Assembly: GCA_903813345.2 (NCBI GenBank)
Contig: CAIIXF020000006.1
Location: 22,577,936 to 22,637,935, forward strand
Direction: 5' to 3'
DNA length: 60,000 nt
DNA from: Owenia fusiformis
Lineage: Eukaryota > Annelida > Polychaeta > Sabellida > Oweniidae
A program made the position numbers and the translations under genes. The notes beneath the pieces were generated by a model. That model made no database searches. It worked only from the letters and a program-made list of their open reading frames with translations, and was not told the origin of the DNA. Shown piece after piece: positions 47,901 through 60,000 of this stretch; the first letter of the stretch is position 1; the number at the start of each line of letters is the position of its first letter.

Positions 47901-50900
47901 AACAAAAAGCACAAAGCATCTGTGGTCTGTAGCTCCATAAGATAAGGGGGTGTGGAGGCCACACATCCTTGGCCCAAGAGTAATTCATTGCATTACATGA
48001 TCTGCTATGAAAGCAGTGAAGGACAGATCTTGAAGGATGGGGGCCACAGAAAAATTTAAATCTAGACCCTCTCTGGTACATTCTGTGTATATCCGAGAGC
48101 CATATTTATCTTAATTCCATCATTAAATACATTTTTGGAAAGCGGGGGGGGGGGGGGGTCCCCTCAACACCCCTCCCTTTCAGATGGGCTTGCACTTATA
48201 TTAATATACAGAGGTATAACATAACACTAAACACAGGTGGTCTCTATATACTCACCATTGTATATACCCATGGTGTTGCTCTAAACGTTTGTAGTCACCA
48301 TGCCATTCTTCTAGCATTGTATCAATATATGCACCTGTAAAATAAAGCGAAACTAGAAAAACAGCAACTCTTTGGGAGTAGCAGATCCAGTAAACAAAAT
48401 GTAGTGTCTCCCTTTGGCAAAATCTACTCTCTTGACATCTCTTGACATCACTTGACACCATATCAGAAATTCATGACAAATTGACAACATTTTTCAATTC
48501 ATCAGAATCCACTGAAATAATCTGGTTAAATAATGAACTCTAAAGACTAATTAAAGTTTCCTGGAATATCATTCTTAATTGGACATTTTAAAACAATAAT
48601 TTTTGCATATTATATACAATCAGGACTTTTATAATTCTTATTGTCAAAAAGTGAACTGATTTTTGAGAGAAGCCCAATATTGCAGCAATGGTGTATATAC
48701 ATGTTGTGCTACCGTCAAAAATAAAATTTTGTAAAAATAAAAAGAGACTCACCATTTGGACTTGATTGTATTTTATTATTGTAGAACTGGAGGTTCTTTC
48801 TCATTGTCTTTACATCTCTCTGCTCCTAAAAATCATGAGTTAATTATAACATTGTATTAATATCAGAGTTTCACCATTTGATTGTAGGTGGAACTACAAA
48901 AGTGAAACCATTTGTCGCCTAACAGCAAGACTGATGAAGAACACTGGTCACAAAAATGCTGGCTGTAACGATATGTCATAATTTCTAGGTGTAACGACAT
49001 TACAATCGGAAGATGATTCAAAATTCCTTATTGCATCTAAAAAATGAGATCAGTTGAATTTCAATTGAAAGCCCATGAAGAAACTAATGCTGGAATAACA
49101 TTAACAGTTCCAAAATGCCTTATTGTATTTTAAATATAGATTGATAGTTTAGATAGATAGTAGATTAAAGGCAGAATCAGACCTATAGGGTTAACAAAAT
49201 TACAAGCAACTTTTATAGTTGACCTACCAATCTATTTCTTACAATATCAAACACAATATCTCCCAAAATATTCACAATATGTTATAAATTGGTGAAGTTA
49301 TTAATGATTCAAAGTGCAAAAATGGGTGGAAAATGTTTAAATTCTGCCAAATAATAAGAATGGTAACCATTCTTATAGAAAAATAATGCATTATTGTAAA
49401 AATCTTTAGTTTTCCTTGAATAAAGTATGCAGTTTTGTGATTTTTAGAAAATAGACATGACAAGGAATGACATGAGCCTAAAATATTCTAAAATTGAGAC
49501 AATTTTTTGTTTAGCCTGCTTGCTATATCTGATTCTCTCTTTAAAAGAAAATTGCTTGTATTCGTGAATGCAAATAGCAGCTACCAGATTAACTTATTTA
49601 TTTTCATAAATTAACCTGTCATTTTGAAGTCGCAATTACGATCAACCCATTAGTCGACGAACAGTTATCCATGATCATATGACTTTTTATGCCAATGAAA
49701 GAATCTTTTATCATACTAAGCTGCTTGGTCGAATTCGCAAACAGAACATAGGTCATTGTTACATGCTGCTAAATAGGTGGATTAACCCATTATTTAGGTC
49801 AGGTTAAGGTTTGAAGCGAGAGGTGGTAGCTAATGGGAAGCACGACGGGTACTCTTCATATTTAAATGAGTTTGCTCTCAAGCTGCAATCACCTCGATAG
49901 CCGGTAGCCATTATTTGCATTCTCGAATACAAGCTTAGACTGGGTTTAACAGTTTTGATAACTTTTCATGAACTTTTCACAACTCAATTCATAGATAATA
50001 TTCAGATATTACAAAAATAAATGTGCTGGGGTTTCATTCAATGGTAACAGGATATACTAGTACAGTTAAAAATTTACAATTCATGAAATATGTTATAGCT
50101 GAGTAATTTTCAACTGTTTTATTTACAAGTAAATAGAAATCCAGATTTTGATATTGTGAGCAGTATAAATGAAACTACAGCTATAAGGAAGTAAAAATGT
50201 ATCCAGCACATAGATTCCAAGTATCCAGGGGCCTTAATATCATCTGAAAAGGCCTACGCTAAAAATACATTCTTTTGATTCTAGTGCAAATATTTGTGCA
50301 ACATTCTCAGAATCTTTGAATAAATATTTGTTTACAACTATTCAATGATTTAGTCTATATTTTCAAAAGATACTTAAACAGCAACCTGGTTTATACACAT
50401 GTACATTTACTTACTGGGTATCCCTTTCTGTACTCTGTTATATCTCTTCGAGCATAATCTTTAGCATATTTGTCTCTTTTTCGTAATTTTATTTTCTTTA
50501 TCTGAAATAATACAATAACAATCATGTTAGGGAATGAAACTTGAATATTTCTGGTTCTTAATGATAAACTTGTATGGGATTTTATAAGCATAAATCAAAT
50601 CAGTTTCAAAAACAAGGCAATTAAATAAGGCATTAACATACAAAATGTTATCACCTGCCATTTGTTACAGATGCTGAACACCAACTGCAAAACACCAATT
50701 ACTGAACACCATCCACAAAAAAGTTGGAGACTAAATTAAATATACATTATAATTAGAAAGAATCTACATGACAAAAGGACAATTGTCTTTTAAGACCCTA
50801 TATTAGCCCCCAACATATTTAGAAGAAAGTGTACAGGATATTAAAGAAGGGACTTTGTTTGATAACCAGATCCAAGAATTAGGTCATTCTGACCTTTATA

Positions 50901-52637
50901 TTTCAAGATATAGTTCATTCTATTAACATGTATAAAATGACCTTTTAAAGGAAATATCACTCTTTTCACATCATTATTGTCACTGTTTCTATTAATTATC
51001 AAAATAATCATTATTTACAGTCATTCAAGACATTTTAATTGATACTCTTGGTATTATCTTCCACAATAGTGAAAAAGCATCATGGGCAACATTCAAAAAC
51101 ACATAAAATATAACAAGTCAAAAATGCAAAAAATATTGAATAGTGATCTTCTTTATACTGTACTTCATTGAGATCAATTGTCTACAAAAGGTTTGCAAAA
51201 ATATGTTAGAAAAGAATATTGAGTTTTTTATTTTACATCACAATGAGAAAGAACAAGGGGCAACATTAAAAACAAATGAAGTAATTAAGTCAAAACAGCA
51301 TATCAATTATATATTGATCTGCTTCCTTGAGATCAATTGCTCATATATAGTTTGCATGGCAGTGGCATTTAAATACTGAATTTATTATTTCACATCACAG
51401 TGAGGAAGCACAAAGGGCAACATTTGAAAACAACTAACAATGTAACAATTTCTAAAAAGTTACTCTGGTTTTTACATAACTGTTGTACTTCTGTAGATGA
51501 GCACATTCATGTGTTTGTTCATTATAATAAGAGACTCTAGTATGAGCTATCATCTTCTTCAGATGACAACATTTCTATTCAGGCAAAAACTCAGTTACAT
51601 TGAATCTCATTTTGGCCTCAACAAATCTAATTCATTTATTTAAATTAATTGTAACAATGGATTTGACAAGACATAAAATACAAGTGGGAGGAATGCTGAT
51701 TATCGCACTATGATATGCAGAATAATTATTTCATATGAAACAGGGAAATGAAACTGAAAACTATGACATCCTGACATTCTCGAGTGTATTGACTTATTAT
51801 AAGAGTATGTCAGATAAAGATAAACTTAAAAAGCATACATATTCAAATAAAGAGAACAATCTATTCCATCAAAAGAATAAAGTTCCAACAATTTTGAAAA
51901 CATTATTCAAAAATAGCAGGTTGCAATTTTGGAATCACTCTGTATTTGTTAGACACCCTGTAGTTCATGACCAATAGAACGATAGAATTTATACCTTTCT
52001 TCCATCCACTCTTGCATCTTCTCCAAGTTCCATGTCCATTTCGCCATCCTGAAAGAAAATTCAAACTAAATTCTTAGAATTATTATTATGTTTTATTTCA
52101 TATAGGCTACAGTAGTTTTCATATAGTTTTTTTTCCAATTTCATGTTAGTTGTAAAATTTAAAATTTCCAAAATTACATATCCACCTAGATTTTTGTGGC
52201 TTTTCTCCAAATTTAAAAATATGTCCCCTGACCATTCTAGCCATTTTTACGACTGACCTGAACTCCAGGTACAAAGGTACTTATCAAGGTCAACGCTAAT
52301 CCTGAACAGAACAGAAGGATTGCCTGGATCTGGCCTGGCGTACATTCATAGACATATGAACGAAGGTAACATCTAATCATCCCATTGAAACTTAAGGGGC
52401 TGTATTGCGTCGTGTTACTATTTTATCACAACTTCCAAAACCAGTCTAGCCTCTAGCCTGAATAAAGATATTAAACTAATATATAGAGATATGCTAATAG
52501 CTTACAAAGCATTCAGCTAAATTACTCACCTTTGCCTTTCCAGCAAACCTCTCAAGAGTTATCTTTCCTCCCATTGCGACTGTTGTATTTTCCTTTTTAG
52601 TGCATTTTGGAACTGAATCATCATCTGGTCGGTCCAT
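44998..52637 (-). CDS. Opioid growth factor receptor (OGFr) conserved-domain protein
   Basis: Eight exons on the minus strand, phases verified: 52637-52530, 52048-51995, 50501-50415, 48825-48753, 48334-48256, 47859-47793, 45977-45820, 45226-44998 (stop TAA). They give 284 residues. From about residue 108 the protein matches the OGFr_N family signature: EEWHGDYKRLEQHHGYIQWL, FPIRERGMNWEAQEL, RVLKAYKMMLHFYGMKL, then HNYLRITRILKSLGELGF. Residues 1-107 are acidic then basic (KKIKLRKRDKYAKDY) and low in recognisable motifs. Vertebrate OGFR is a nuclear-envelope-associated receptor for met-enkephalin and has C-terminal repeats; these are absent here, as in OGFRL1-type proteins. The first ATG sits immediately after a TTTCAG acceptor, so a noncoding 5' exon, or a short coding exon I have missed, must lie upstream. 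The stop codon overlaps an AATAAA. Calling it OGFR versus OGFRL1 is not possible by eye. Confidence 0.92.
46506..47490 (-). mobile_element. CCGTCC-bearing repeat in OGFR-like intron
   Basis: Tandem ~162-bp units start ACAAGACTTTACGGGCAAGA near 46508, 46670 and 46832, each with AATCCAAAATGGCTGCC. They are followed by more diverged sequence and a GGACGGATGGACGG tract (47350-47420). It terminates in the inverted pair CCCCACACTATGTGGTGGGG (47452-47471). On the minus strand the pyrimidine tract is near the 5' end, the same orientation as the host gene. Confidence 0.65.
48353..48402 (-). mobile_element. Helitron 3'-end fragment before OGFR-like exon 5
   Basis: The minus strand reads GATCTGCTACTCCCAAAGAG then TTGCTGTTTTTCTAG|T. 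This is identical over the last 20 bases to the NOSIP intron 4 copy. It ends 18 nt before the exon 5 acceptor. The 5' boundary is not clear. Confidence 0.75.
49554..49934. mobile_element. MITE, family A copy 2
   Basis: It starts GCTTGTATTCGTGAATGCAA and ends TTGCATTCTCGAATACAAGC. Shares termini and the CATATTTAAATGAGTT block with the copy at 1243-1406. It lies in the OGFR-like gene's intron 3. Confidence 0.75.
50642..50735. repeat. Dispersed repeat also at 12210-12285
   Basis: CACCTGCCATTTGTTACAGA, ACACCAACTG and AAAAAAGTTGGAGACT recur at 12221-12290 (CACCTGCCATATGTTACAGA). Both lie in gene introns. Too short to classify. Confidence 0.55.
50736..51994. other. OGFR-like intron 2, no features
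   Basis: AT-rich. Two imperfect direct repeats (TTGAGATCAATTG near 51168 and 51327, with surrounding similarity ~160 bp apart). No coding. Confidence 0.4.
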
Positions 52638-52903
52638 CTGAAACATAAGAATGACGTTTTGAAACTGAAAATGAAACTAGATCCTGGTTCAACTGGGTTA
52701 TTGACCTGCACTATGTAAAATACTCATTCATTGGAGAAAATGCTAACCTTGATGTTATTACAAAATCGATATCTATCAAACACTCAGGATAACTAGAATA
52801 CATATTGATGTTAAGATTGAATTGGAATATTACCATCTAGAATGTAAAGTACACTTTGAATACAGGAAAATGGAGAAAATAAAATATTTTCGGACTCTTC
52901 GAA

Positions 52904-53097
52904 GCCGGAAGTTACGGAATATTCATACTTTTTTTGGTAATAAATCATTTATAATGATATAATTCAAATCACATTTGAATGGATATAATTAAAAACTTTT
53001 CAAATTACTTACTACTTGAAGTTTTATTTAAACAAGGGAATCATCTAAAAAAATATAAAAGATGTAGAAACATTTATTTTCGTATTCAGTGACGTCA
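52904..53097. promoter_or_regulatory. Candidate OGFR-like promoter: ETS site and CRE
   Basis: GCCGGAAGT at 52904-52912 is a consensus ETS site. TGACGTCA at 53090-53097 is a full CRE, followed by a CpG-containing CACGCGACGACC stretch. Both lie just upstream of the first coding exon of the minus-strand OGFR-like gene. The 5' noncoding exon that the acceptor-adjacent ATG requires would be expected here. Confidence 0.4.
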
Positions 53098-53685
53098 CGC
53101 GACGACCAAATCATTGCTATTTCTAGAAATTAAATAAAAACCCATATACGTCGTCAATTGACCTCAAACTGCAAAGGTGTGTATGCTTACCGTTAACTTA
53201 GCTATTCATTTCCATAATCAACCTCTTTTTATTGTGAAAAACAGTAAATTGAGGGCTGAAATTCGAATCATAACATTCAAAATCACAGAAACAAAAATTC
53301 CAAGATGGAGGATGATCCGATTGTTTGAAAATTCCAATATCCAATAGGGGATCATAAGCCTAGCTCTTTCTCTAAATATAATAAGTGAGTTAAGTAGTTA
53401 AAATGACGGATTTCAACAAACATACATGTAAGGGGTCGGTCCAACTGCATCTTTTGTAGGCCTGCCATTGAACTCAAATTTTTGGTCACACGGTCTCATC
53501 GATCACTGTTTTAGCCTAAGCAATGTCAGCAACAAGAAAATCAAGTGAAAATGACACTAGAAAAATACGAAGCCATAATGCTATTTTGATAAAACTGATC
53601 CACTTTTTATGGAAATACCACAGAGAAAGACAATGAACAAACTACATTTTACTGCTTGTTTTCTGTTGGCTAGGTAACATGTTAA

Positions 53686-53892
53686 TGACGTCACAAATTA
53701 AAATATAATAAACACTTTGATGTGCGAGTTTAGCTTTCTTGTCTGTTTAGTTGATAGGGCAATAAGTAACTGATGTCATAGTTTATGTTATATTACGTCA
53801 TATCTTCATCACAAACACAACATATGACGTCGTGATCGTTGCTTTGATGATTTGCCATATAAGGTAATAATGGCGGACTTTTGGTCACGTGA
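53686..53892. promoter_or_regulatory. Candidate SKP1 promoter: CRE, half-CRE, AATGGCGGA, E-box
   Basis: TGACGTCA at 53686-53693, ATGACGTCG near 53824, AATGGCGGA at 53869-53877 and the palindrome TCACGTGA at 53885-53892 (USF/TFE-type E-box) cluster about 1 kb before the SKP1 coding start. The same CRE plus AATGGCGGA pairing occurs upstream of NOSIP. A noncoding first exon of SKP1 probably begins just right of here. Confidence 0.45.
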
Positions 53893-54925
53893 CTGGTCGA
53901 CAGTCGGTCCATAGAACGAATGGCTCCACCCACTTCGTGGGGGGCCTTCGTAGAAAATCATCAGTAATAAAAGTGGGTAAGCGTAAAGAGTGTAGATATC
54001 AATTCTCATATCTGACTTAGGCAGATCTGCATGATGCAAATGTTTTTCAATTTCGAAAAGAAGCCTGCTCAATTTTCTAGTTATTTATACATTCTAAAGA
54101 AAAATTAACACTCAATTATTAATCTGGGAACACTAAAGCCCATTTTATTCAAAAAATGAACGATTTAGACCATGTTCCGAATGAGTTACATTCATCTGAA
54201 AAATGCACATGGTCATCTAAATGGTAGAAAGGGCAGTCTGACCTAAGATCATATGTGAATCCATGCATGTTTAATCTTCCAAAAATAATTGAAAGGTATT
54301 GCTCAAGAATTTCTTTCAATGTATCAATGACTTGGAAATTAAAGAGATATCTCATTTTCCACTGAGGCATGCTCTGACACAAAATCACTCAAAAGTGAAA
54401 ATTAGAAAATCTGTCTTTCTTAAAATTTTATTGAATTGTATGCATGTATTTGTAAAATATTTGTATTAATAAAGTTTGATTTTATAAAAAAATCTCTAAA
54501 TCCCAAAGTTGTTGATGCTATCCAAGTGCAACAATGTTTTCTCCGTTGAACACTCTATCAAGACAAGAAAAATCACAAAGATCCCTCAATTATTGAGAAA
54601 TTTATTTCAAAATAAGTGGGTGCCATTTTTTGTGTCACTGTGTAATAAGCTACAGTCAGGGGAGCATTAGTAAGACTATAGTCACATGGGTTTATTTAAA
54701 GAAAGCATGTGATGACAAAAAAGGAAAATAACATTACTCAGAACTGAATTGATTCTCAGTTTCATTTTCTTATGATGTTTACCATCTGTACTTTATAATT
54801 ATAGAACATAGAACAAATGACACAATATGAAAAGATGAAAGATTTTGCTCTAGAACTGAATCAAATTCAATAAATCTTCAATCTGTTTACTTCATTTCCA
54901 AAGATGTATGCCCCTTTTCATATAA

Positions 54926-56868
<1,943 letters not shown>

Positions 56869-56890
56869 AAATGATCCAGTATCTCATTAT

Positions 56891-56896
56891 AATAAA
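56891..56896 (+). terminator. SKP1 polyadenylation signal candidate
   Basis: AATAAA occurs 23 bases after the SKP1 stop codon. A further AATAAA lies near 58680 and AATAAAG near 58900, so longer 3' UTR forms are possible. Cleavage sites cannot be seen directly. Confidence 0.45.
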
Positions 56897-59124
56897 TAGC
56901 TCTCAATTGAGAGAGAGACCCTGTAATATAAAGTGTAAATAGACCACCATGTATTACTCAAAAGTTGAACCGTCGCTCCATAGCACAAATATCGCCTGTA
57001 AATAGGTGTGGATTGTACACATTTAATGTCTGTGTGTTGTCTTAGTGGATTCTATGCAGTGTGAATAAGCTGAAGAGACATCCATCGGACAATATTTGGA
57101 ATTATCCATTGAATTTTAAACTACTTCGTGTAAAATAGAATACTGAATGAGTCTTGTGGAACTACAACACTGCAGTAGTTACAATGCATCCTATTTCTAG
57201 ATCACTCAGAATGGATTAAACTTCAAAATAATGAGTATTGTCATATCTCTTACTACTGGATGGATTCAGTATACATGGAGATTGATCACCTGAATAACAG
57301 TGATAGCATTATATATCATCCACCTTTAAATTATATGCAGGTAGTTTCAGCTGTTCTCATCACTTCAGATTGTTGGATAATTACACAATAATTACACATG
57401 GACACAAAAATAGATATTTAACCAAAATTCTCAAAAATGGATCTCTCCTCCAATTCCATCTTAAAAGTATCTTAAGTTGGGCTATTTTAGCAGCCATTTG
57501 TTTGAAAATGTGATAGGAGAAAAACTGGATCCATCATTCACTGTGAGGCTTTAAACATTTTGAAGATACCTCCATTAGTATGCCTGCCTCCAATGAGGTA
57601 TGTATGCTTTCAAAGCAATCCTCACATATTTGTTTTAATGCAAATGCCATGTTCAAACTATACACATTCTATTGTTATGAACTGTATTTAAAGTGTGCTC
57701 TGTAAATGAACTAGTAATTTAGTTGGTGACCTCGAAATCATAATATAGTCGATTTGAGATTTGTGTTCTTGTAGTTCCCAGTACCTTGTTTCATTCATTG
57801 TAAAATTGAATGTTGACATTTCAATGCTTCAAATGTTACTCTATTTAATGAAAATACAGTTTGTTTTTAATGTAATATTATGTACAGTTGTTTTGTTGGC
57901 TAAAGTGCAGAAAACCTCTGATTGCCTTAATATTACCATAACCATTTTTATGTCACCACCACGCATTCAGCATCTGTAACAAATCATATTAATTTTGTAA
58001 TGTTTATGCCTTGTACTTGGATAGTCTTGTTGCTAATAGGGCAAGTGACTGATTCCCAGCATGGGATGTTTTGCAAAAGTGAGCTCAACCTTATTGGAAA
58101 ACCTGAATATTGAGCACATTTGAAGGTGAAGAAGGAAAAAATTGCCTTATTTGGGCATATGATAATTTTGTCAATAACTACCATTCTGTCTTCATGATTT
58201 TGCGGAATTAACATTTTTGCTGTTGAGACGGCTGAATTTCACAATAGTAGTCCACAATATTTACATAAGAAAGGCTTTCTGGACACATCTCGTAAATTGT
58301 CAAAAACTTTTAAGTAAGCACAGGGTGGGCCAAAAATGTAAGTTGAGTCTTTGTTGCTGTATTTACTTAAGGCCAACTAAAGAAAAAGCAAGCATTTATT
58401 CATAGATGTTGATCAACCTTTAAGACTGTAACTGGAATAACATTGGGTTCTTTACATGTATATATTCCAAAGTCCAAATGTAAAAGAAAACTTTCATTGC
58501 ATGATGCTTTTGCAAGGCAGTCATCATGACTTCACATTTTAGAAAATAGAATATTCCAGTAAATCTTATTTATTACTTGTTTTTGGTTCAAAAATGGAAT
58601 TAACCAATTGTTAATTTTTAGCCGTGTATGGAATGACATCATCTAGCCATCCCATGTTTCTTTTGTTCAGCAGAAGATGACAATAAACTGCATAATTGTA
58701 TTTTTATGAAAAACAGATTAAATATCAACCATCTTCAACACATTATGTCCAAAAATGTTGCAAGTTTCAAAAGTTCTGATGAAAATCCATAACTATAAAA
58801 CTGTAGAAGTTCTACTACATCATATCTAACAATGGCAACCCTTCAAATTGAGAAATATGACGTGTCAATATCTAAAGTAGATGCAGTTAATCTGGTCTAA
58901 TAAAGTGCAAAGCCTCAAATAGAGAGACTTATCCACCAGAATACAATCATGCATTAAATAGAGTCTCAATAATCTCTTAATAGATTCAACCTTGTACTCC
59001 AATGTTACATATTGATTTTCTTGTATGCCTTTCAAGGGGTCTTACTGCTATAGTAACATACACAGTGCTTGGTCTTCTATTGAGAATTATACAGTTTCTC
59101 TGTATAAAGGTCTAGCTCTTTAAG
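56897..59124. other. SKP1 3' flank / possible long 3' UTR
   Basis: No coding exon recognised. Short plus- and minus-strand open frames here lack family motifs. CAGGGTGGGCCAAAAATGTAAG near 58321 resembles a mariner-type end but I found no partner. Confidence 0.4.
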
Positions 59125-59865
59125 ATGCCTGGTGCCTATACTACATGGTCCAGTGCTCCTCATCATCCAATACCACCTGATGGTCTGAGGTAGGTTTTTA
59201 TTCATATTTTAAGAGGTTGAATTTTAGGAGAGATATGTTTCACTGACAGGCATCATATGAATGAGGGTGCCATTGCCTTGTTTTTTTTAATAAATTGATA
59301 ACATGTTTCACTGTTTTAGTACATGTAGGGAAGATCTGAAACAACAACAATTAAAATGGACTGTATCATCTAAAGAACCTGTGCAAGAGATAGAATAGTC
59401 ATTTATCATTATTAATAACATTAAGTATACTCAACATAGGTCAAACATAACTTTATTTACCAACATTAAGACCCCTTGATTGAACACTTTTTAATGCAAT
59501 TCAAACTGGGTAAAAACTGCATTTATGGGTTAAAGCTACCATAAGGTTGTCACTTTAATTAAAAGTAATGACTTCAAAAACATCAATCTTATTTAAGAGA
59601 CAACTACATACGTAGAAAACATTTTTATGGTTGAACATAAAGGATTTCTAAGATCATCATGACCTGCAGATTTTCAAGAACATACAGTATGTTTTGAACT
59701 ATGTACCATCAAACTCCAAAGATTGTGTGCCATCAGACTCCAAAGTTTATTTTGCAAGTATGTCTTGTACAGGAATATTTAATTGATATCTGTTTGTATT
59801 TGTTTAGGAGGGAGCAGGACTCTATTACAAGAGGGGACTATCTCACCAATGCTGCACTTTCTGAG
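59125..59865 (+). CDS. Unrecognised small protein gene, first two exons, continues past the window
   Basis: Exon 1 at 59125-59189 starts MPGAYTTWSSAPHHPIPPDG and ends in phase 2 at a GTAGGT donor. Exon 2 at 59808-59865 follows a TTTGTTTAG acceptor and reads RREQDSITRGDYLTNAALSE in the matching frame, ending in phase 0 at GTATGT. Joined, these give about 41 residues of uninterrupted coding sequence before the next exon, which would lie right of 59865. I do not recognise the family. The Pro/His/Trp-rich start and the DYLT block are vaguely like small axonemal proteins, but that is only an impression. An alternative terminal exon after the acceptor at 59317-59318 would also be in phase and would stop at about 59398. 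Confidence 0.5.
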
Positions 59866-60000
59866 GTATGTCATAGCTACATGTACATTGTACAATACAC
59901 ATGTTAAAGTCAAGAAGATAAAATATATGTGCATTCAATACAAGAATTTTCTGCATTTTAAGGATGCCTTGTTTTAGTTTTGAAACTCATATCTTATATT

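Noticed and set aside
59319-59398. Alternative terminal exon of the small gene (in phase, stops at TAG)
   Set aside because: The phase is right and the TTTTAG acceptor plausible, but exon 59808-59865 looks more protein-like and has a donor. I kept it only as a possibility in the gene entry.

Overview
This is an AT-rich, intron- and repeat-rich animal nuclear genome segment. The conserved proteins it encodes and its Helitron-like repeats with CCGTCCGTC tracts and AAAATGGCGGCCATTTTT-type blocks suggest a marine invertebrate. My guess is a lophotrochozoan such as a mollusc, but the sequence alone does not settle this. I assembled four conserved protein genes exon by exon, checking reading frame and GT/AG phase at every junction, plus one short partial gene that I do not recognise.

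Layout: 33758 down to 1565 on the minus strand holds 11 exons of an XPR1-type phosphate exporter (SPX + EXS); its last ~20% lies off the left edge. 34981-42542 on the plus strand is a complete 7-exon NOSIP gene, divergent from XPR1 across a CRE/ETS-bearing spacer. 52637 down to 44998 on the minus strand is an 8-exon OGFR-like gene, convergent with NOSIP. 54944-56868 on the plus strand is a complete 5-exon SKP1, divergent from the OGFR-like gene across another CRE-rich spacer. 59125 onward on the plus strand is the start of a small unrecognised gene. The set is housekeeping in character: phosphate export, two ubiquitin-ligase components and an OGFr-domain protein. I see no operon-like or pathway linkage.

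Most of the remaining sequence is repeats. XPR1 introns 8 and 9 hold three minisatellites, with 24-, 45- and 70-bp units. The 70-bp unit is a tandem amplification of the 3' end of XPR1 exon 9 together with its own 5' splice site. XPR1 intron 2 holds a ~12 kb nested structure bounded by ~1 kb inverted arms that carry 29-bp palindromic repeats and are flanked by a 4-bp direct repeat. Helitron-like termini (hairpin + CTAG|T) lie 18, 25 and 58 nt upstream of 3' splice sites in OGFR-like and NOSIP, always in sense orientation. In OGFR-like, the CTAG itself would be an in-frame alternative acceptor. Other notable items are a 2 kb foldback element with an 8-bp target duplication, an ~800-bp near-palindrome between the convergent genes, and a decayed copy of SKP1 exon 3 in SKP1 intron 2.

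All family calls come from recognising motifs by eye; no database search was run.
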